DNA of 64,000 nucleotides from JAGNZR01 sp051656905 (GTDB lineage: Bacteria > Fusobacteriota > Fusobacteriia > Fusobacteriales > Fusobacteriaceae), in the NCBI GenBank assembly GCA_051656905.1, contig JBOFJQ010000004.1, positions 1-64,000 of the forward strand, written 5' to 3'. Each line of letters starts with the position of its first letter. The stretch's first letter is position 1. The translations under genes were made by a program, and so were the position numbers. Below are positions 1 to 6,815 of this stretch, one piece after another. The notes below the pieces were generated by a model, which was not told where the DNA came from, made no database searches, and saw only the letters and a list, made by a program, of their open reading frames with translations.

Positions 1-146
1 ATGTTTTTATTTTTTTTCTAAAAATTAGCTTTTGAATTTTTTATCAAACGAAATTTTTATATAGAAGAAAAAATCCTAATGAAATCAATGGTTTTATCTT
101 TTGGATTTGTAGTCAGATACGTGTAAATTTGATAATTTAGGGTGTT

Positions 147-1106
147 TTAAAGCCCTTTTTCACGTCTAATTTGCATTATTTTCTGTCTGTTTTCTGCTCC
201 TGTTTTTGCTTTAATATAATGATCACGAGTTACTTTTGTATCACTATGATTAGCATATTCAGAGGCTATATTAATATCTGATAGGTTATTTAATATATTT
301 ATAGCGGTTTTTCTTAAAGTGTGAGGATAAAGCTTATCATAACCTATTAATTCCCCTATTTTCTTAATTCTTGCTCTAATTGTTGTTTGACACATTTTCA
401 CATATTTACCTTTGCTTTTTGTTACAAATATGTATTCTGATTCTATGTCTTTTTCTTTTCTAAAGGATATCCATTCCCTTAACATATTTTCAGTGTTGGT
501 CATAAATATTATATCGACCATTTTGTTTCCTTTTTCTTTAACACCTTTAAAGAAGCCATTTCTTATATCTAACTGCTCCAGCTTTAAATTTTGTATTGCT
601 GATATTCTCGCTGCACTCTCAAGGAAAATTTCCCAAAGTAGTCTAGATTGTATATCAAACTTCTTTTCATTATGTAACATAAGTATTCTTGCCTTTATTA
701 CGTCTTCAATAGATAAGAAAAAGCTCTCTCTTCTCTTGTCAAAATCACCTTTTCTTAGCCTGTCTAATTTATGCTGAAATGGGTGATATTTAACTAAATC
801 TCTCTTTAAACACCATATATAAAAACTTGATATGGCTGTTAATTTATTATTAATAGTTTGATTATTATTGCCATTTTCTCTGCAATGATTTATAAATCTT
901 TCTAATATTGAAACGCAATTTTTTAACGTTGCTTCTGACAACAACAATTTATTTCCCTCATAAGTTTGTAGATACTTCATATATTGCAACATGTTGCTTC
1001 TATAGACACTATAAGTCGTCTTCATCGTCTCAAAATTTCTCGCCTTATTCGAATCTAAATAAAGCTGATACACTTCCCAATTGCCTTTGTTATAATTTTC
1101 TTTCAT
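147..1106 (-). CDS. Tyrosine recombinase, probable shufflon recombinase
   Basis: Tyrosine site-specific recombinase of 319 residues. The C-terminal half carries the family signature: Arg in ESAARISAIQNL, the HTLRKTA box (His-x-x-Arg), a second His in YANHSDTKVT and the nucleophile Tyr in RDHYIKA. The N-terminal half looks like a SAM-like core-binding domain. I chose the ATG at 1106 because AGGAGG lies 6 nt upstream; an upstream in-frame Met at 1148 has no ribosome site. The gene lies beside the inverted tail-fibre cassettes at 1.7-3.4 kb, as rci lies beside the R64 shufflon. A large serine recombinase at the other end of the prophage is the more likely phage integrase. A shufflon role is inferred from position; it could instead be the phage integrase. 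Confidence 0.85.
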   Translation of the reverse strand: MKENYNKGNWEVYQLYLDSNKARNFETMKTTYSVYRSNMLQYMKYLQTYEGNKLLLSEATLKNCVSILERFINHCRENGNNNQTINNKLTAISSFYIWCLKRDLVKYHPFQHKLDRLRKGDFDKRRESFFLSIEDVIKARILMLHNEKKFDIQSRLLWEIFLESAARISAIQNLKLEQLDIRNGFFKGVKEKGNKMVDIIFMTNTENMLREWISFRKEKDIESEYIFVTKSKGKYVKMCQTTIRARIKKIGELIGYDKLYPHTLRKTAINILNNLSDINIASEYANHSDTKVTRDHYIKAKTGAENRQKIMQIRREKGL

Positions 1107-1155
1107 TCTATTCCTCCTGTTATTATTATAAGTATCTAATAATAGCAAAAAGAAT

Positions 1156-1184
1156 TTGACTTATCTATTACAATATGTTATATT
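1156..1184 (+). promoter_or_regulatory. Promoter of the small hydrophobic peptide gene
   Basis: TTGACT, 17-nt spacer, TATATT. Start predicted near 1191. It diverges from the recombinase gene and reads into the folded leader and peptide gene. Confidence 0.7.
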
Positions 1185-1190
1185 TTATGT

Positions 1191-1309
1191 AAGTACCGAA
1201 AGGCACTGTTTAAATTACGTATGTTTCAAGTTCAGATAGAGGCTCTCACTTGTTGAGAGCCTTTCTTCTACCCTTGAACAAGGTAGAATACGTAATTTAA
1301 ATAGGAGGT
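1191..1309 (+). promoter_or_regulatory. Highly folded 5' leader of the small peptide mRNA
   Basis: The leader has a 14-bp perfect inverted repeat (TTTAAATTACGTAT at 1209-1222, complement at 1288-1301). It encloses a 9-bp hairpin (AGGCTCTCA at 1240-1248 with 1254-1262). Further pairings TTCAAG/CTTGAA and TCTACC/GGTAGA are possible and partly exclude each other. The outer stem closes next to the AGGAGG at 1303-1308. This arrangement could control ribosome access, as in type I toxin mRNAs. The pairings are seen; the function is inferred. Confidence 0.55.
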
Positions 1310-1315
1310 ATGATG

Positions 1316-1405
1316 ATGAACATTTACATCAGTAATATTGCCATTGATGGAAATTTAGCAATTGCAATTTTCATCTTAGCAATATTTTGGTTTAAGCGTA
1401 AATAA
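1316..1405 (+). CDS. 29-residue hydrophobic peptide, candidate type I toxin
   Basis: Small ORF in a run of three in-frame ATGs (1310, 1313, 1316). The third has the best spacing (7 nt) from AGGAGG. The product has a short polar start, one hydrophobic segment (LAIAIFILAIFWF) and a basic end (KRK), the usual make-up of Fst/TxpA/BsrG-type membrane toxins. It has its own promoter, a folded leader and a strong terminator, so it is a self-contained transcription unit between the recombinase and the fibre cassettes. I do not recognise the sequence itself; the toxin idea rests on architecture. Confidence 0.55.
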   Translation: MNIYISNIAIDGNLAIAIFILAIFWFKRK

Positions 1406-1416
1406 TCCTCAACCTC

Positions 1417-1435
1417 AGCCCTTCGGGGCTTTTTT
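1417..1435 (+). terminator. Rho-independent terminator of the small peptide gene
   Basis: AGCCC-TTCG-GGGCT stem with a TTCG tetraloop, followed by a run of T, 11 nt after the peptide stop codon. Confidence 0.8.
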
Positions 1436-1491
1436 ATTTATTTTATTAAAATTTAATTAAAATTATAAATATATTCCTCTTATTTTTTATA

Positions 1492-1520
1492 TTGACTTCT
1501 GTATTTTATTAGCCTATACT
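1492..1520 (+). promoter_or_regulatory. Promoter of a putative small RNA
   Basis: TTGACT, 17-nt spacer, TATACT. Transcription is predicted to begin near 1527, with no ORF following before a terminator. Confidence 0.65.
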
Positions 1521-1526
1521 AATTTT

Positions 1527-1608
1527 ACAGCACCAAAGAAATTTAGATTTTTTATTACTCCTAGCTATAGTCATAGGAATATAAATTTCTTTGGTGATTC
1601 CTTTTTTT
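1527..1608 (+). ncRNA. Putative ~80-nt small RNA
   Basis: A good promoter is followed about 10 nt later by a 15-bp perfect stem (CACCAAAGAAATTTA at 1531-1545 with 1582-1596) and a T-run (1602-1608). There is no coding frame. The apical region holds CTCCTA (1558-1563), complementary over 6 nt to the TAGGAG of the peptide gene's ribosome site at 1302-1307, and a small inner TCCTA/TAGGA hairpin. The 1406-1727 stretch otherwise holds only AT-rich sequence. A role as RNA antitoxin is a guess from proximity and the short complementarity. Confidence 0.5.
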
Positions 1609-1678
1609 AATAATTTAATATAACTTAAAGGTATATAGGTATTTAAATCCTAAAAATTACCGAATGTTAATCATTTCT

Positions 1679-1708
1679 AAAGCTAAGTTTTTATATTTAG
1701 CTTTTTTT
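1679..1708 (+). terminator. Terminator-like hairpin at the edge of the cassette cluster
   Basis: AAAGCTAA (1679-1686) pairs with TTAGCTTT (1697-1704) and is followed by T's. It sits 20 nt before the first recombination site and would stop rightward transcripts from entering cassette A. Confidence 0.45.
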
Positions 1709-1727
1709 ATTTTTCTCATCTTAATTT

Positions 1728-1741
1728 AATTAGAGAATTTA
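1728..1741 (+). repeat. Crossover site 1
   Basis: AATTAGAGAATTTA: the 14-bp core in forward orientation at the head of cassette A. It is inverted relative to the site inside the expressed fibre gene. Confidence 0.8.
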
Positions 1742-2026
1742 GGTTGTTCTCTTATTCAAACTGGGGCTAAATCTACTCAACCTATTCCAGTGGGTTCTAC
1801 AGAAACTATTACTATAAATTTTCCAAAAAAATTTAAAACAAGACCTATTGTTAATGCAAGCATCGGAACTATGGTTGATAGTCCTGATGGTACACATTTT
1901 ATTACTGATTCTGAATTACTTTCAGTGTATATCCCAAGTGAAGTTAGTTTTAAAGTTAGATGGAAAAATCTATCTCAAAGTAATAATAACGGAAGATATA
2001 TTCAATGGGTTGCCTTTGGAAATTAA
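1730..2026 (+). CDS. Silent fibre cassette A (H-type lectin-like tip)
   Basis: Partial coding segment of 98 residues with no start of its own; an in-frame TAA precedes the crossover site. It starts Leu-Glu-Asn-Leu at site 1. The pattern is INFPKKFKTRPIVNAS, then FKVRWKNLS, then the ending YIQWVAFGN. This matches the H-type lectin domain found at many tail-fibre tips, which bind sugars. It would replace the current fibre end after inversion of 1728-3413. The lectin assignment is by recalled family pattern; the cassette status follows from the shared site and frame. Confidence 0.75.
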   Translation, partial: LENLGCSLIQTGAKSTQPIPVGSTETITINFPKKFKTRPIVNASIGTMVDSPDGTHFITDSELLSVYIPSEVSFKVRWKNLSQSNNNGRYIQWVAFGN

Positions 2027-2107
2027 TTATGAATACTGTCTTAAGGTTCTACTATATTAAGTTAAAATTATAAATTGAGATAAACTGAATTAAATTATTC
2101 TTTCACT

Positions 2108-2368
2108 TTATAATACTCTTGCAAATATTGATAATTCAAATTCTATCGCAATAGATGTTGTTGTTGAAACAGCTAATAAATTAACTCGAGTAGTACTATA
2201 GTCTACTACTGTTAAAAATTCTTTAGATGGATCATTTGTCTGTTTTATATTTGCAGATATACACAAAATTTCCATTGGTACAGGCAAGTCAACAAAGAAT
2301 GTATAAGGCACATTTGGGGATAACATTAAAGTTCCTCCATTAACTCTGAATCCTTTTAAATTCTCTAA
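2108..2368 (-). CDS. Silent fibre cassette B
   Basis: Start-less coding segment of 86 residues that begins Leu-Glu-Asn-Leu-Lys-Gly at site 2 and ends FELSIFARVL. It is beta-rich in character, with many alternating Thr/Val. An internal Met (2326) gives a shorter open frame but has no ribosome site. It converges with cassette A, with 81 nt between the two stop codons. It has the same orientation as the expressed fibre, so at least two inversions would be needed to express it. No known binding domain recognised. Confidence 0.7.
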   Translation of the reverse strand, partial: LENLKGFRVNGGTLMLSPNVPYTFFVDLPVPMEILCISANIKQTNDPSKEFLTVVDYSTTRVNLLAVSTTTSIAIEFELSIFARVL

Positions 2369-2370
2369 TT
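2356..2370 (-). repeat. Crossover site 2
   Basis: TTAAATTCTCTAATT, at the head of cassette B and next to the tail end of cassette C. Confidence 0.8.
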
Positions 2371-2383
2371 TGAGACTAAATAA

Positions 2384-2698
2384 TTAAATATACTGGTCAC
2401 ACACAAAACTAAGTCCTCCGCTTACATCAAATCCTGTACCGGGAAAACAATCTAAAACAACATTCCCATCAGGATAAACCAATAAGGTTAAATCTCTTTC
2501 TTGTGGATAAATAGCTACTCTTTGAGTTGTAATTGGTCTATACCCAACAGGTAGTTTATAAATTATATTTTCTCTACCGCCAGTATGAGTACCGTCATAA
2601 CTTAGCGAAACTACTCCTGATTTTCTAGATACATAAAAACGGTATATTCCAGTAGTTAAATTTTCTACATTATTTACAAATAGTGTTAAATTCTCTAA
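2384..2698 (-). CDS. Silent fibre cassette C
   Basis: Start-less coding segment of 104 residues that begins Leu-Glu-Asn-Leu-Thr at site 3 and ends GGLSFVCDQYI. There is no Met anywhere in it, so a start-codon-based ORF search would miss it. The frame is open throughout, with residues typical of beta-rich fibre tips (YRFYVSRKSG, LLVYPDGNVVLD). An in-frame stop lies directly upstream of the site. It is a single cassette between sites 2 and 3, which are direct repeats; recombination between those two would delete it rather than invert it. Confidence 0.7.
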   Translation of the reverse strand, partial: LENLTLFVNNVENLTTGIYRFYVSRKSGVVSLSYDGTHTGGRENIIYKLPVGYRPITTQRVAIYPQERDLTLLVYPDGNVVLDCFPGTGFDVSGGLSFVCDQYI

Positions 2699-2700
2699 TT
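2686..2700 (-). repeat. Crossover site 3
   Basis: TTAAATTCTCTAATT at the head of cassette C. It abuts site 4 with no spacer, making a 30-bp perfect palindrome at 2686-2715. Confidence 0.85.
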
Positions 2701-2715
2701 AATTAGAGAATTTAA
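2701..2715 (+). repeat. Crossover site 4
   Basis: AATTAGAGAATTTAA in forward orientation at the head of cassette D, inverted relative to site 5. Recombination of sites 4 and 5 would swap cassettes D and E on the fibre gene. Confidence 0.85.
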
Positions 2716-3077
2716 GCAAAAAATATAATGGAGCTTTAATCCCAACTATCTCTCAAATTCCTACAGTTTCTAGTATAGTTACAAAAGTAGGAAATACAGT
2801 AAATGCTTGGTTTGAATTTATTGTTACAGCTGATGTAGTAATCAGAAATCCACCAATGCAAATAATATCTTTGCCACCTGATTTAAGACCTTCTAGTGCG
2901 GGTAGATCATTAATAACGCCTATAGTCACAGCGGGCTCTGGTGTTGTCAATAACTATGCTTTAGAAATTTATATAACCACTGACGGGAAGATAAGCATCA
3001 GTGGACATACTGGAACAAGACCTGTAAATCTGAGTACTAATATTTATTATCAATGCACGGCTATTTGGCAAGTTTAA
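2703..3077 (+). CDS. Silent fibre cassette D
   Basis: Start-less coding segment of 124 residues, the longest cassette. It begins Leu-Glu-Asn-Leu-Ser-Lys at site 4 and ends NIYYQCTAIWQV. An in-frame TAA directly precedes the site. The sequence is beta-rich (WFEFIVTADVV, LEIYITTDGKISISG) and ends in Trp-Gln-Val, as fibre tips often do. Its stop is 4 nt from the stop of the expressed end E, so D and E form a tight convergent pair. A single inversion of 2701-3413 would exchange them. Binding target unknown. Confidence 0.75.
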   Translation, partial: LENLSKKYNGALIPTISQIPTVSSIVTKVGNTVNAWFEFIVTADVVIRNPPMQIISLPPDLRPSSAGRSLITPIVTAGSGVVNNYALEIYITTDGKISISGHTGTRPVNLSTNIYYQCTAIWQV

Positions 3078-3081
3078 AGAA

Positions 3082-4269
3082 TTAAATTTTAAAAATATCA
3101 TATGAAAATTCATTCCCTGATACAGTACTTCTTATTTCTATAATATTATTCTCTGACAAAGTACCAGTTAAATTAGTTGAAATAGATGTTGTTGAGGTAG
3201 TTTTACTTTCAACTCTCTTTGTTCCATTTAAATAAACTTCTATTGAAGCTGTAGTTCCACCAGAGTTGTAAGCACTTGCAAATACAGCATAAGAACCTTG
3301 TTTAAGAATTTTAAAAGTAGTAGATGATTTTGATGTATTGGTTATCGCTATACTATTTTGCTCATATCCTGTATGACCATTATGAGCGTATGCTGTGATT
3401 AAATTCTCTAATTTACTCGCAAAATCACTATGAGAAAAAGCTATATAATAATCTAAATTTGCATAGTTTAATTTATTAGCTACTTTACATCTAAAAAGTG
3501 ATTTATTACTAGTACAGTAATAAGCTAATCCCACTACTTTTTGATTTGCATTATTAAGAATCCCTCCATACTCAGCACCCAAAAGTTCAGCCATTTTAGC
3601 CCCTTCTAAAACAGAATCTGATTTAGTTCCAAAATCTTTGTTAAAAGCTGTCTTCTTGGCTATTGCAGGTTCTTTACTATTCCAAGTTGCTTTTTCTGCA
3701 TCTGTTACATGCCGTGTAGTAGCTGTGTCTGGATGAACGTAGTTATTTGCACTCGTCGCTATAGTATTTAGTTTTGCCTTATCTTCTTTGGACATATGTC
3801 CGTTTTCTGTTGTAGATACTATCTTTAATATGTGATTACTTAAGTTTGTTGCTACACTGTTTATTGAAAAGGTTAATGAGTTGAATAAAGTTAATGCCCC
3901 CTTAGCTGTAAACAACTTATTTGTATTGTCTTCAGTTACATCTGTTTTATCTAAGTTAAAACCTGTTTTTTTAGCTATTGCAGGCTCCTTTCCATTCCAT
4001 GTTGCTTTTTCTGCATCTGTTACATGTCTTACACTAGGGTTATCTGGATGAATATATTTATTAGATCCAGCTTCAATTCCATCCAATTTTATTTTATCTG
4101 GAGCTGTCATAATTCCGTTTTCTGAAGTATTCACTACTTGCGTTTTTTTATTTACTGATTCTGCCCAATTATCTATCTTCTGCCAATTTTCTACTTGCTC
4201 TGTTTGCTCATTGTAATAATCGTTAGGTTCTGGTTGTAGCAATTTTAAAATTTTTGTAAATACCCCCAT
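3082..4269 (-). CDS. Tail fibre protein with invertible C-terminus
   Basis: Tail fibre of 395 residues, starting at the ATG at 4269 (GGAGGAG upstream; the frame extends further but overlaps the previous gene). The N-terminal part (MGVFTKILKLLQPEPNDYY) should attach to the baseplate. The middle holds two copies of a ~36-residue repeat containing RHVTDAEKATWNxKEPAIAKK, a fibre-shaft repeat. At 3400-3411 the frame crosses crossover site 5. The last 109 residues are the exchangeable tip now in use, cassette E. The upstream ~286 residues would be constant. The neighbouring baseplate genes fix its role. What the tip binds is not known. Confidence 0.85.
   Translation of the reverse strand: MGVFTKILKLLQPEPNDYYNEQTEQVENWQKIDNWAESVNKKTQVVNTSENGIMTAPDKIKLDGIEAGSNKYIHPDNPSVRHVTDAEKATWNGKEPAIAKKTGFNLDKTDVTEDNTNKLFTAKGALTLFNSLTFSINSVATNLSNHILKIVSTTENGHMSKEDKAKLNTIATSANNYVHPDTATTRHVTDAEKATWNSKEPAIAKKTAFNKDFGTKSDSVLEGAKMAELLGAEYGGILNNANQKVVGLAYYCTSNKSLFRCKVANKLNYANLDYYIAFSHSDFASKLENLITAYAHNGHTGYEQNSIAITNTSKSSTTFKILKQGSYAVFASAYNSGGTTASIEVYLNGTKRVESKTTSTTSISTNLTGTLSENNIIEIRSTVSGNEFSYDIFKI
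3399..3413 (-). repeat. Crossover site 5, inside the expressed fibre gene
   Basis: TTAAATTCTCTAATT, read on the minus strand as Lys-Leu-Glu-Asn-Leu within the fibre gene. It is the boundary between the constant stem and the exchangeable tip. Confidence 0.85.
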
Positions 4270-4270
4270 T

Positions 4271-4825
4271 TTATTTCTCCTCCCCCATTTTTGGATTTGC
4301 TTTAGCTCTAATTTCTGCATGTGTTAACCCATTCAAAAAGCTATGATGATAAACCCTAACTTCTTTATGTGTTCTATATCTATATTTAAATGAATATGTT
4401 AATTTTGCGGGTTTATTAACATCTATCATATTTGAAAAAACTTCCATATTAGGAGGAAGTCCTATTATACTTGTAAATTCTATTTCAAAATGGTATTTTT
4501 CAAACTTTTCATTAACTTGAATCTCTCCATTTGTAAATATTCTTGCTTGATCCTTCAAAAATTTTTTTGTAAAAAATCCTCTAGAATTTATTGAATATAT
4601 AACCCTATCACTTCTATCTTTTAAGCTAAAATTTATACTTTTTGGAAGTTTTAGCCATTCTTCCCATTTTGAAATTGTTTTTTCATCAGAATTAATAACT
4701 ATAGCAAATTCTAAGTCTTTAGCATTGAATTCCGTTGTCTCAAGCTGCTTTTGTATTGAATCTAAAACATCACTTATAAAAATATTTCTTGAAATATGAG
4801 TTATTTGTTCCTTTAAATTAATCAT
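4271..4825 (-). CDS. Baseplate/tail protein, Mu gp48 (YmfQ, XkdU)-like
   Basis: Protein of 184 residues lying between the baseplate J gene and the fibre, the place of Mu gp48 / Bacillus XkdU. The element ISKWEEWLKLP resembles the family's N-terminal segment. It probably helps join baseplate and fibre. I start it at 4825 (GAGGTG 4 nt upstream) rather than the earlier in-frame Met at 4837. The sequence is divergent, so the call leans on gene order. Confidence 0.65.
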   Translation of the reverse strand: MINLKEQITHISRNIFISDVLDSIQKQLETTEFNAKDLEFAIVINSDEKTISKWEEWLKLPKSINFSLKDRSDRVIYSINSRGFFTKKFLKDQARIFTNGEIQVNEKFEKYHFEIEFTSIIGLPPNMEVFSNMIDVNKPAKLTYSFKYRYRTHKEVRVYHHSFLNGLTHAEIRAKANPKMGEEK

Positions 4826-4826
4826 G

Positions 4827-5912
4827 TTACACCTCATTATAATTAGTTATTACTATTTTTTTTAAGACAGTAACAGCATTATAGGCAACTTGAATATTAG
4901 ATGACCCTCCATTTATAGTTAAACTATCATAATCTACAGTCCCGTCTATAGATAATATTAGTGAGCCTGTTCTAGGAATAGATACTATTCCATTTAAAAC
5001 ATAGAGTCCATTTTTTATGGCTGAATTGATAGTATCTTCTATTTCTTTAATATATTCTTCTTTTGTATATCTTCCTTTTGCTATAGAGACTGTTTCTATT
5101 TTTATATTTAGTTCTAATGGAATCATACTAAGCACTAAAACATTGTCATTTATAGGCCTCTCATTCTCTAATTTTATCTGAACAGCGGATATTAATTCAG
5201 CACTTGCTGGAGAATAATTATAATTACTTATATATACTTTTACGCTTCCAGGTAACACATCGTACTCTCCAGCTCCAACAACCCTTACATCTCCAACTCC
5301 TGACACTTCTTTACACCACATAAGATAATCATTTTTATTTCCTGAATGCGCTGGAATAGAAGCTTTTTCTCTCATTCTATTTTTACAAGATTCTATTGTT
5401 TCAATTGCATATCCACCCACAATAGGATTAAGATTTGTAACTCTATCAATATCAATTGATGATATTTGTAGTGTTGTTATATCTCCTACGGGGCAGTTTC
5501 CTTCTTCCCCACTTACTAAACACTCTATTTTAACTATGGCTGTACCATCTGGTTTTAAAATTACAGAATTTAAAGTTTTATAGCTAATTCCTAATCTTGA
5601 TATGACTATAGTACCGTTTGGAATATTAGCATTAGCTTTTCCATAGAATATTACTTCTCCTGCGGCAAAAGTTGGAGTTCTTCTTTTTAGATTCCAAACA
5701 ATCATATGCTGTTCTAAGTAATGATCATCTGTAACGCTCCAAGGAAACAATTGTAATTGTAACCATTCAATATATTCCTCTAAACTATTAATTCCTAAAG
5801 ATGTTGCTCCTGCAATATCAAAGTTATATGATCCTTCATTCTTTGCTAAAGCATTTTTCATTTCATTCAATATACTATTCCTGATATCAGTTTGCTTTCT
5901 AGCATTATACAT
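4827..5912 (-). CDS. Baseplate J-like protein (Mu gp47/XkdT)
   Basis: Baseplate wedge protein of 361 residues. The features fit the family: AAGEVIFYGKANANIPNGTIV, then GEEGNCPVGDITTL, then GGYAIETIESCKNRMREK and the VSGVGDVRVVGAGEYDVLPGSVKVYI segment typical of baseplate J proteins. GAGGAGG lies 6 nt before the ATG, and the start overlaps the preceding gene by 8 nt. It is part of the contractile-tail baseplate, working with the gp25-like protein upstream. Confidence 0.85.
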   Translation of the reverse strand: MYNARKQTDIRNSILNEMKNALAKNEGSYNFDIAGATSLGINSLEEYIEWLQLQLFPWSVTDDHYLEQHMIVWNLKRRTPTFAAGEVIFYGKANANIPNGTIVISRLGISYKTLNSVILKPDGTAIVKIECLVSGEEGNCPVGDITTLQISSIDIDRVTNLNPIVGGYAIETIESCKNRMREKASIPAHSGNKNDYLMWCKEVSGVGDVRVVGAGEYDVLPGSVKVYISNYNYSPASAELISAVQIKLENERPINDNVLVLSMIPLELNIKIETVSIAKGRYTKEEYIKEIEDTINSAIKNGLYVLNGIVSIPRTGSLILSIDGTVDYDSLTINGGSSNIQVAYNAVTVLKKIVITNYNEV

Positions 5913-6336
5913 TTAGGACCTCCTCATATTCTCCATATATCGTTGTTATTTTGAAGCTTATTGCTACATTTCCATTTTCATAGTCAACATCTGATGAAAA
6001 ATTAGAAACATTAGTTATATAGGGTAAAACTTTACATGAGTCAATAATTTCAGAATACATCAATTGCTGCTTTGTAGTTTTATCATATACAAATCCAATA
6101 TTTTCATATAAGTCTGTTCCAAAACTTGAACTATATAATTTATATTTATTTCTCCAAGTCTTAAAATTTTTAAAAACCCAAACTTTTATAGCTTCTATTC
6201 CTTCAACTATTATTATTTCTTTTCTATCATCTAATATTTGTCCTTCTTCATTTATAGCCATTTCCTTATAGAGAGGATATACTATATTTCCTTTTTCAAT
6301 AGTTTCACTCATAAATAAATTTTCAAAAGTTGCCAC
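5905..6336 (-). CDS. Baseplate protein, XkdS-like (DUF2634)
   Basis: Baseplate component of 143 residues in the XkdS position, upstream of the J-like gene. The segment EGIEAIKVWVFKNFKTWRNKYKLYSSSFGTDLYENIG fits the XkdS/gp25-like family. It starts at a GTG, with GGAGGGTGGAG just upstream, and overlaps the end of the preceding gene. Assignment rests on partial motif recall and strong synteny. Confidence 0.75.
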   Translation of the reverse strand: MATFENLFMSETIEKGNIVYPLYKEMAINEEGQILDDRKEIIIVEGIEAIKVWVFKNFKTWRNKYKLYSSSFGTDLYENIGFVYDKTTKQQLMYSEIIDSCKVLPYITNVSNFSSDVDYENGNVAISFKITTIYGEYEEVLNV

Positions 6337-6815
6337 TATGCTCCACCCTCCTCTGCATTGGAAGGCATTTTTATAATTCTATCTAAAACAACATAAAAAT
6401 TTCCTACTCTTTGACATAAAACCTCCCCTCCTACTTTCAAAGTATCTGTAAACCACATTTTACCGTGTGTTTTATAGTTACCTATACTTTCTATAGTGCC
6501 CTTACCTGAAAGTTGTTTTATGGCGTGTGTATGTGATCCTGGGCCTGATTCTCCTGTTGCTGTTGTATTATTTAAATTATAACTATTAACTTCCTGTTGC
6601 ATTTCATCTATTATTCCTTCTAACTTATACTCTCTCATATAATTATTTAATAAATAATTCGAACAATATAGCATTTCAGAAGGAATAATCTGTCCTCCAA
6701 ATTCAATTGATAAATTAGGTGGGGGAGTTTTAACCGTAGCTATTATCACATCATTTTTAGGTAATCTACTTTCAATAGTTTTAATAATTATTTCTGCGAT
6801 TTGTTTAGTTGCCAT
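6336..6815 (-). CDS. XkdR-like baseplate protein (DUF2577)
   Basis: Protein of 159 residues between the hub-like XkdQ homologue and the XkdS-like gene, the position of XkdR. The segment SRLPKNDVIIATVKTPPPNLSIEFGG and the His-containing GPGSHTHAIKQL region match what I recall of DUF2577 proteins. AGGAGGGG lies 8 nt before the ATG. The start overlaps the upstream gene by 28 nt. Confidence 0.7.
   Translation of the reverse strand: MATKQIAEIIIKTIESRLPKNDVIIATVKTPPPNLSIEFGGQIIPSEMLYCSNYLLNNYMREYKLEGIIDEMQQEVNSYNLNNTTATGESGPGSHTHAIKQLSGKGTIESIGNYKTHGKMWFTDTLKVGGEVLCQRVGNFYVVLDRIIKMPSNAEEGGA

Larger units (their letters stand above)
1728..3413. other. Tail-fibre shufflon: five alternative 3' ends and five crossover sites
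   Basis: Five coding segments without start codons or ribosome sites are in both orientations: A + at 1730-2026, B - at 2108-2368, C - at 2384-2698, D + at 2703-3077, and E - at 3082-3411, the last now joined to the fibre gene. All five begin in frame at one copy of a shared site, read as Leu-Glu-Asn-Leu, and run open to a stop. In A, C and D an in-frame TAA directly precedes the site, so they cannot be expressed in place. A/B and D/E are convergent pairs, as in the R64 shufflon. One inversion between oppositely oriented sites would fuse A or D to the fibre; B and C need two or more steps. Confidence 0.85.

Noticed and set aside
408..1159. Open frames on the plus strand inside the recombinase gene
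   Set aside because: They lack ribosome sites and are low-complexity reversals of the real gene on the minus strand.
1728..3081. Decayed pseudogenes after the fibre gene
   Set aside because: All four silent segments are fully open, start at the same site in the same frame and show no internal stops, so cassettes fit better than decay.
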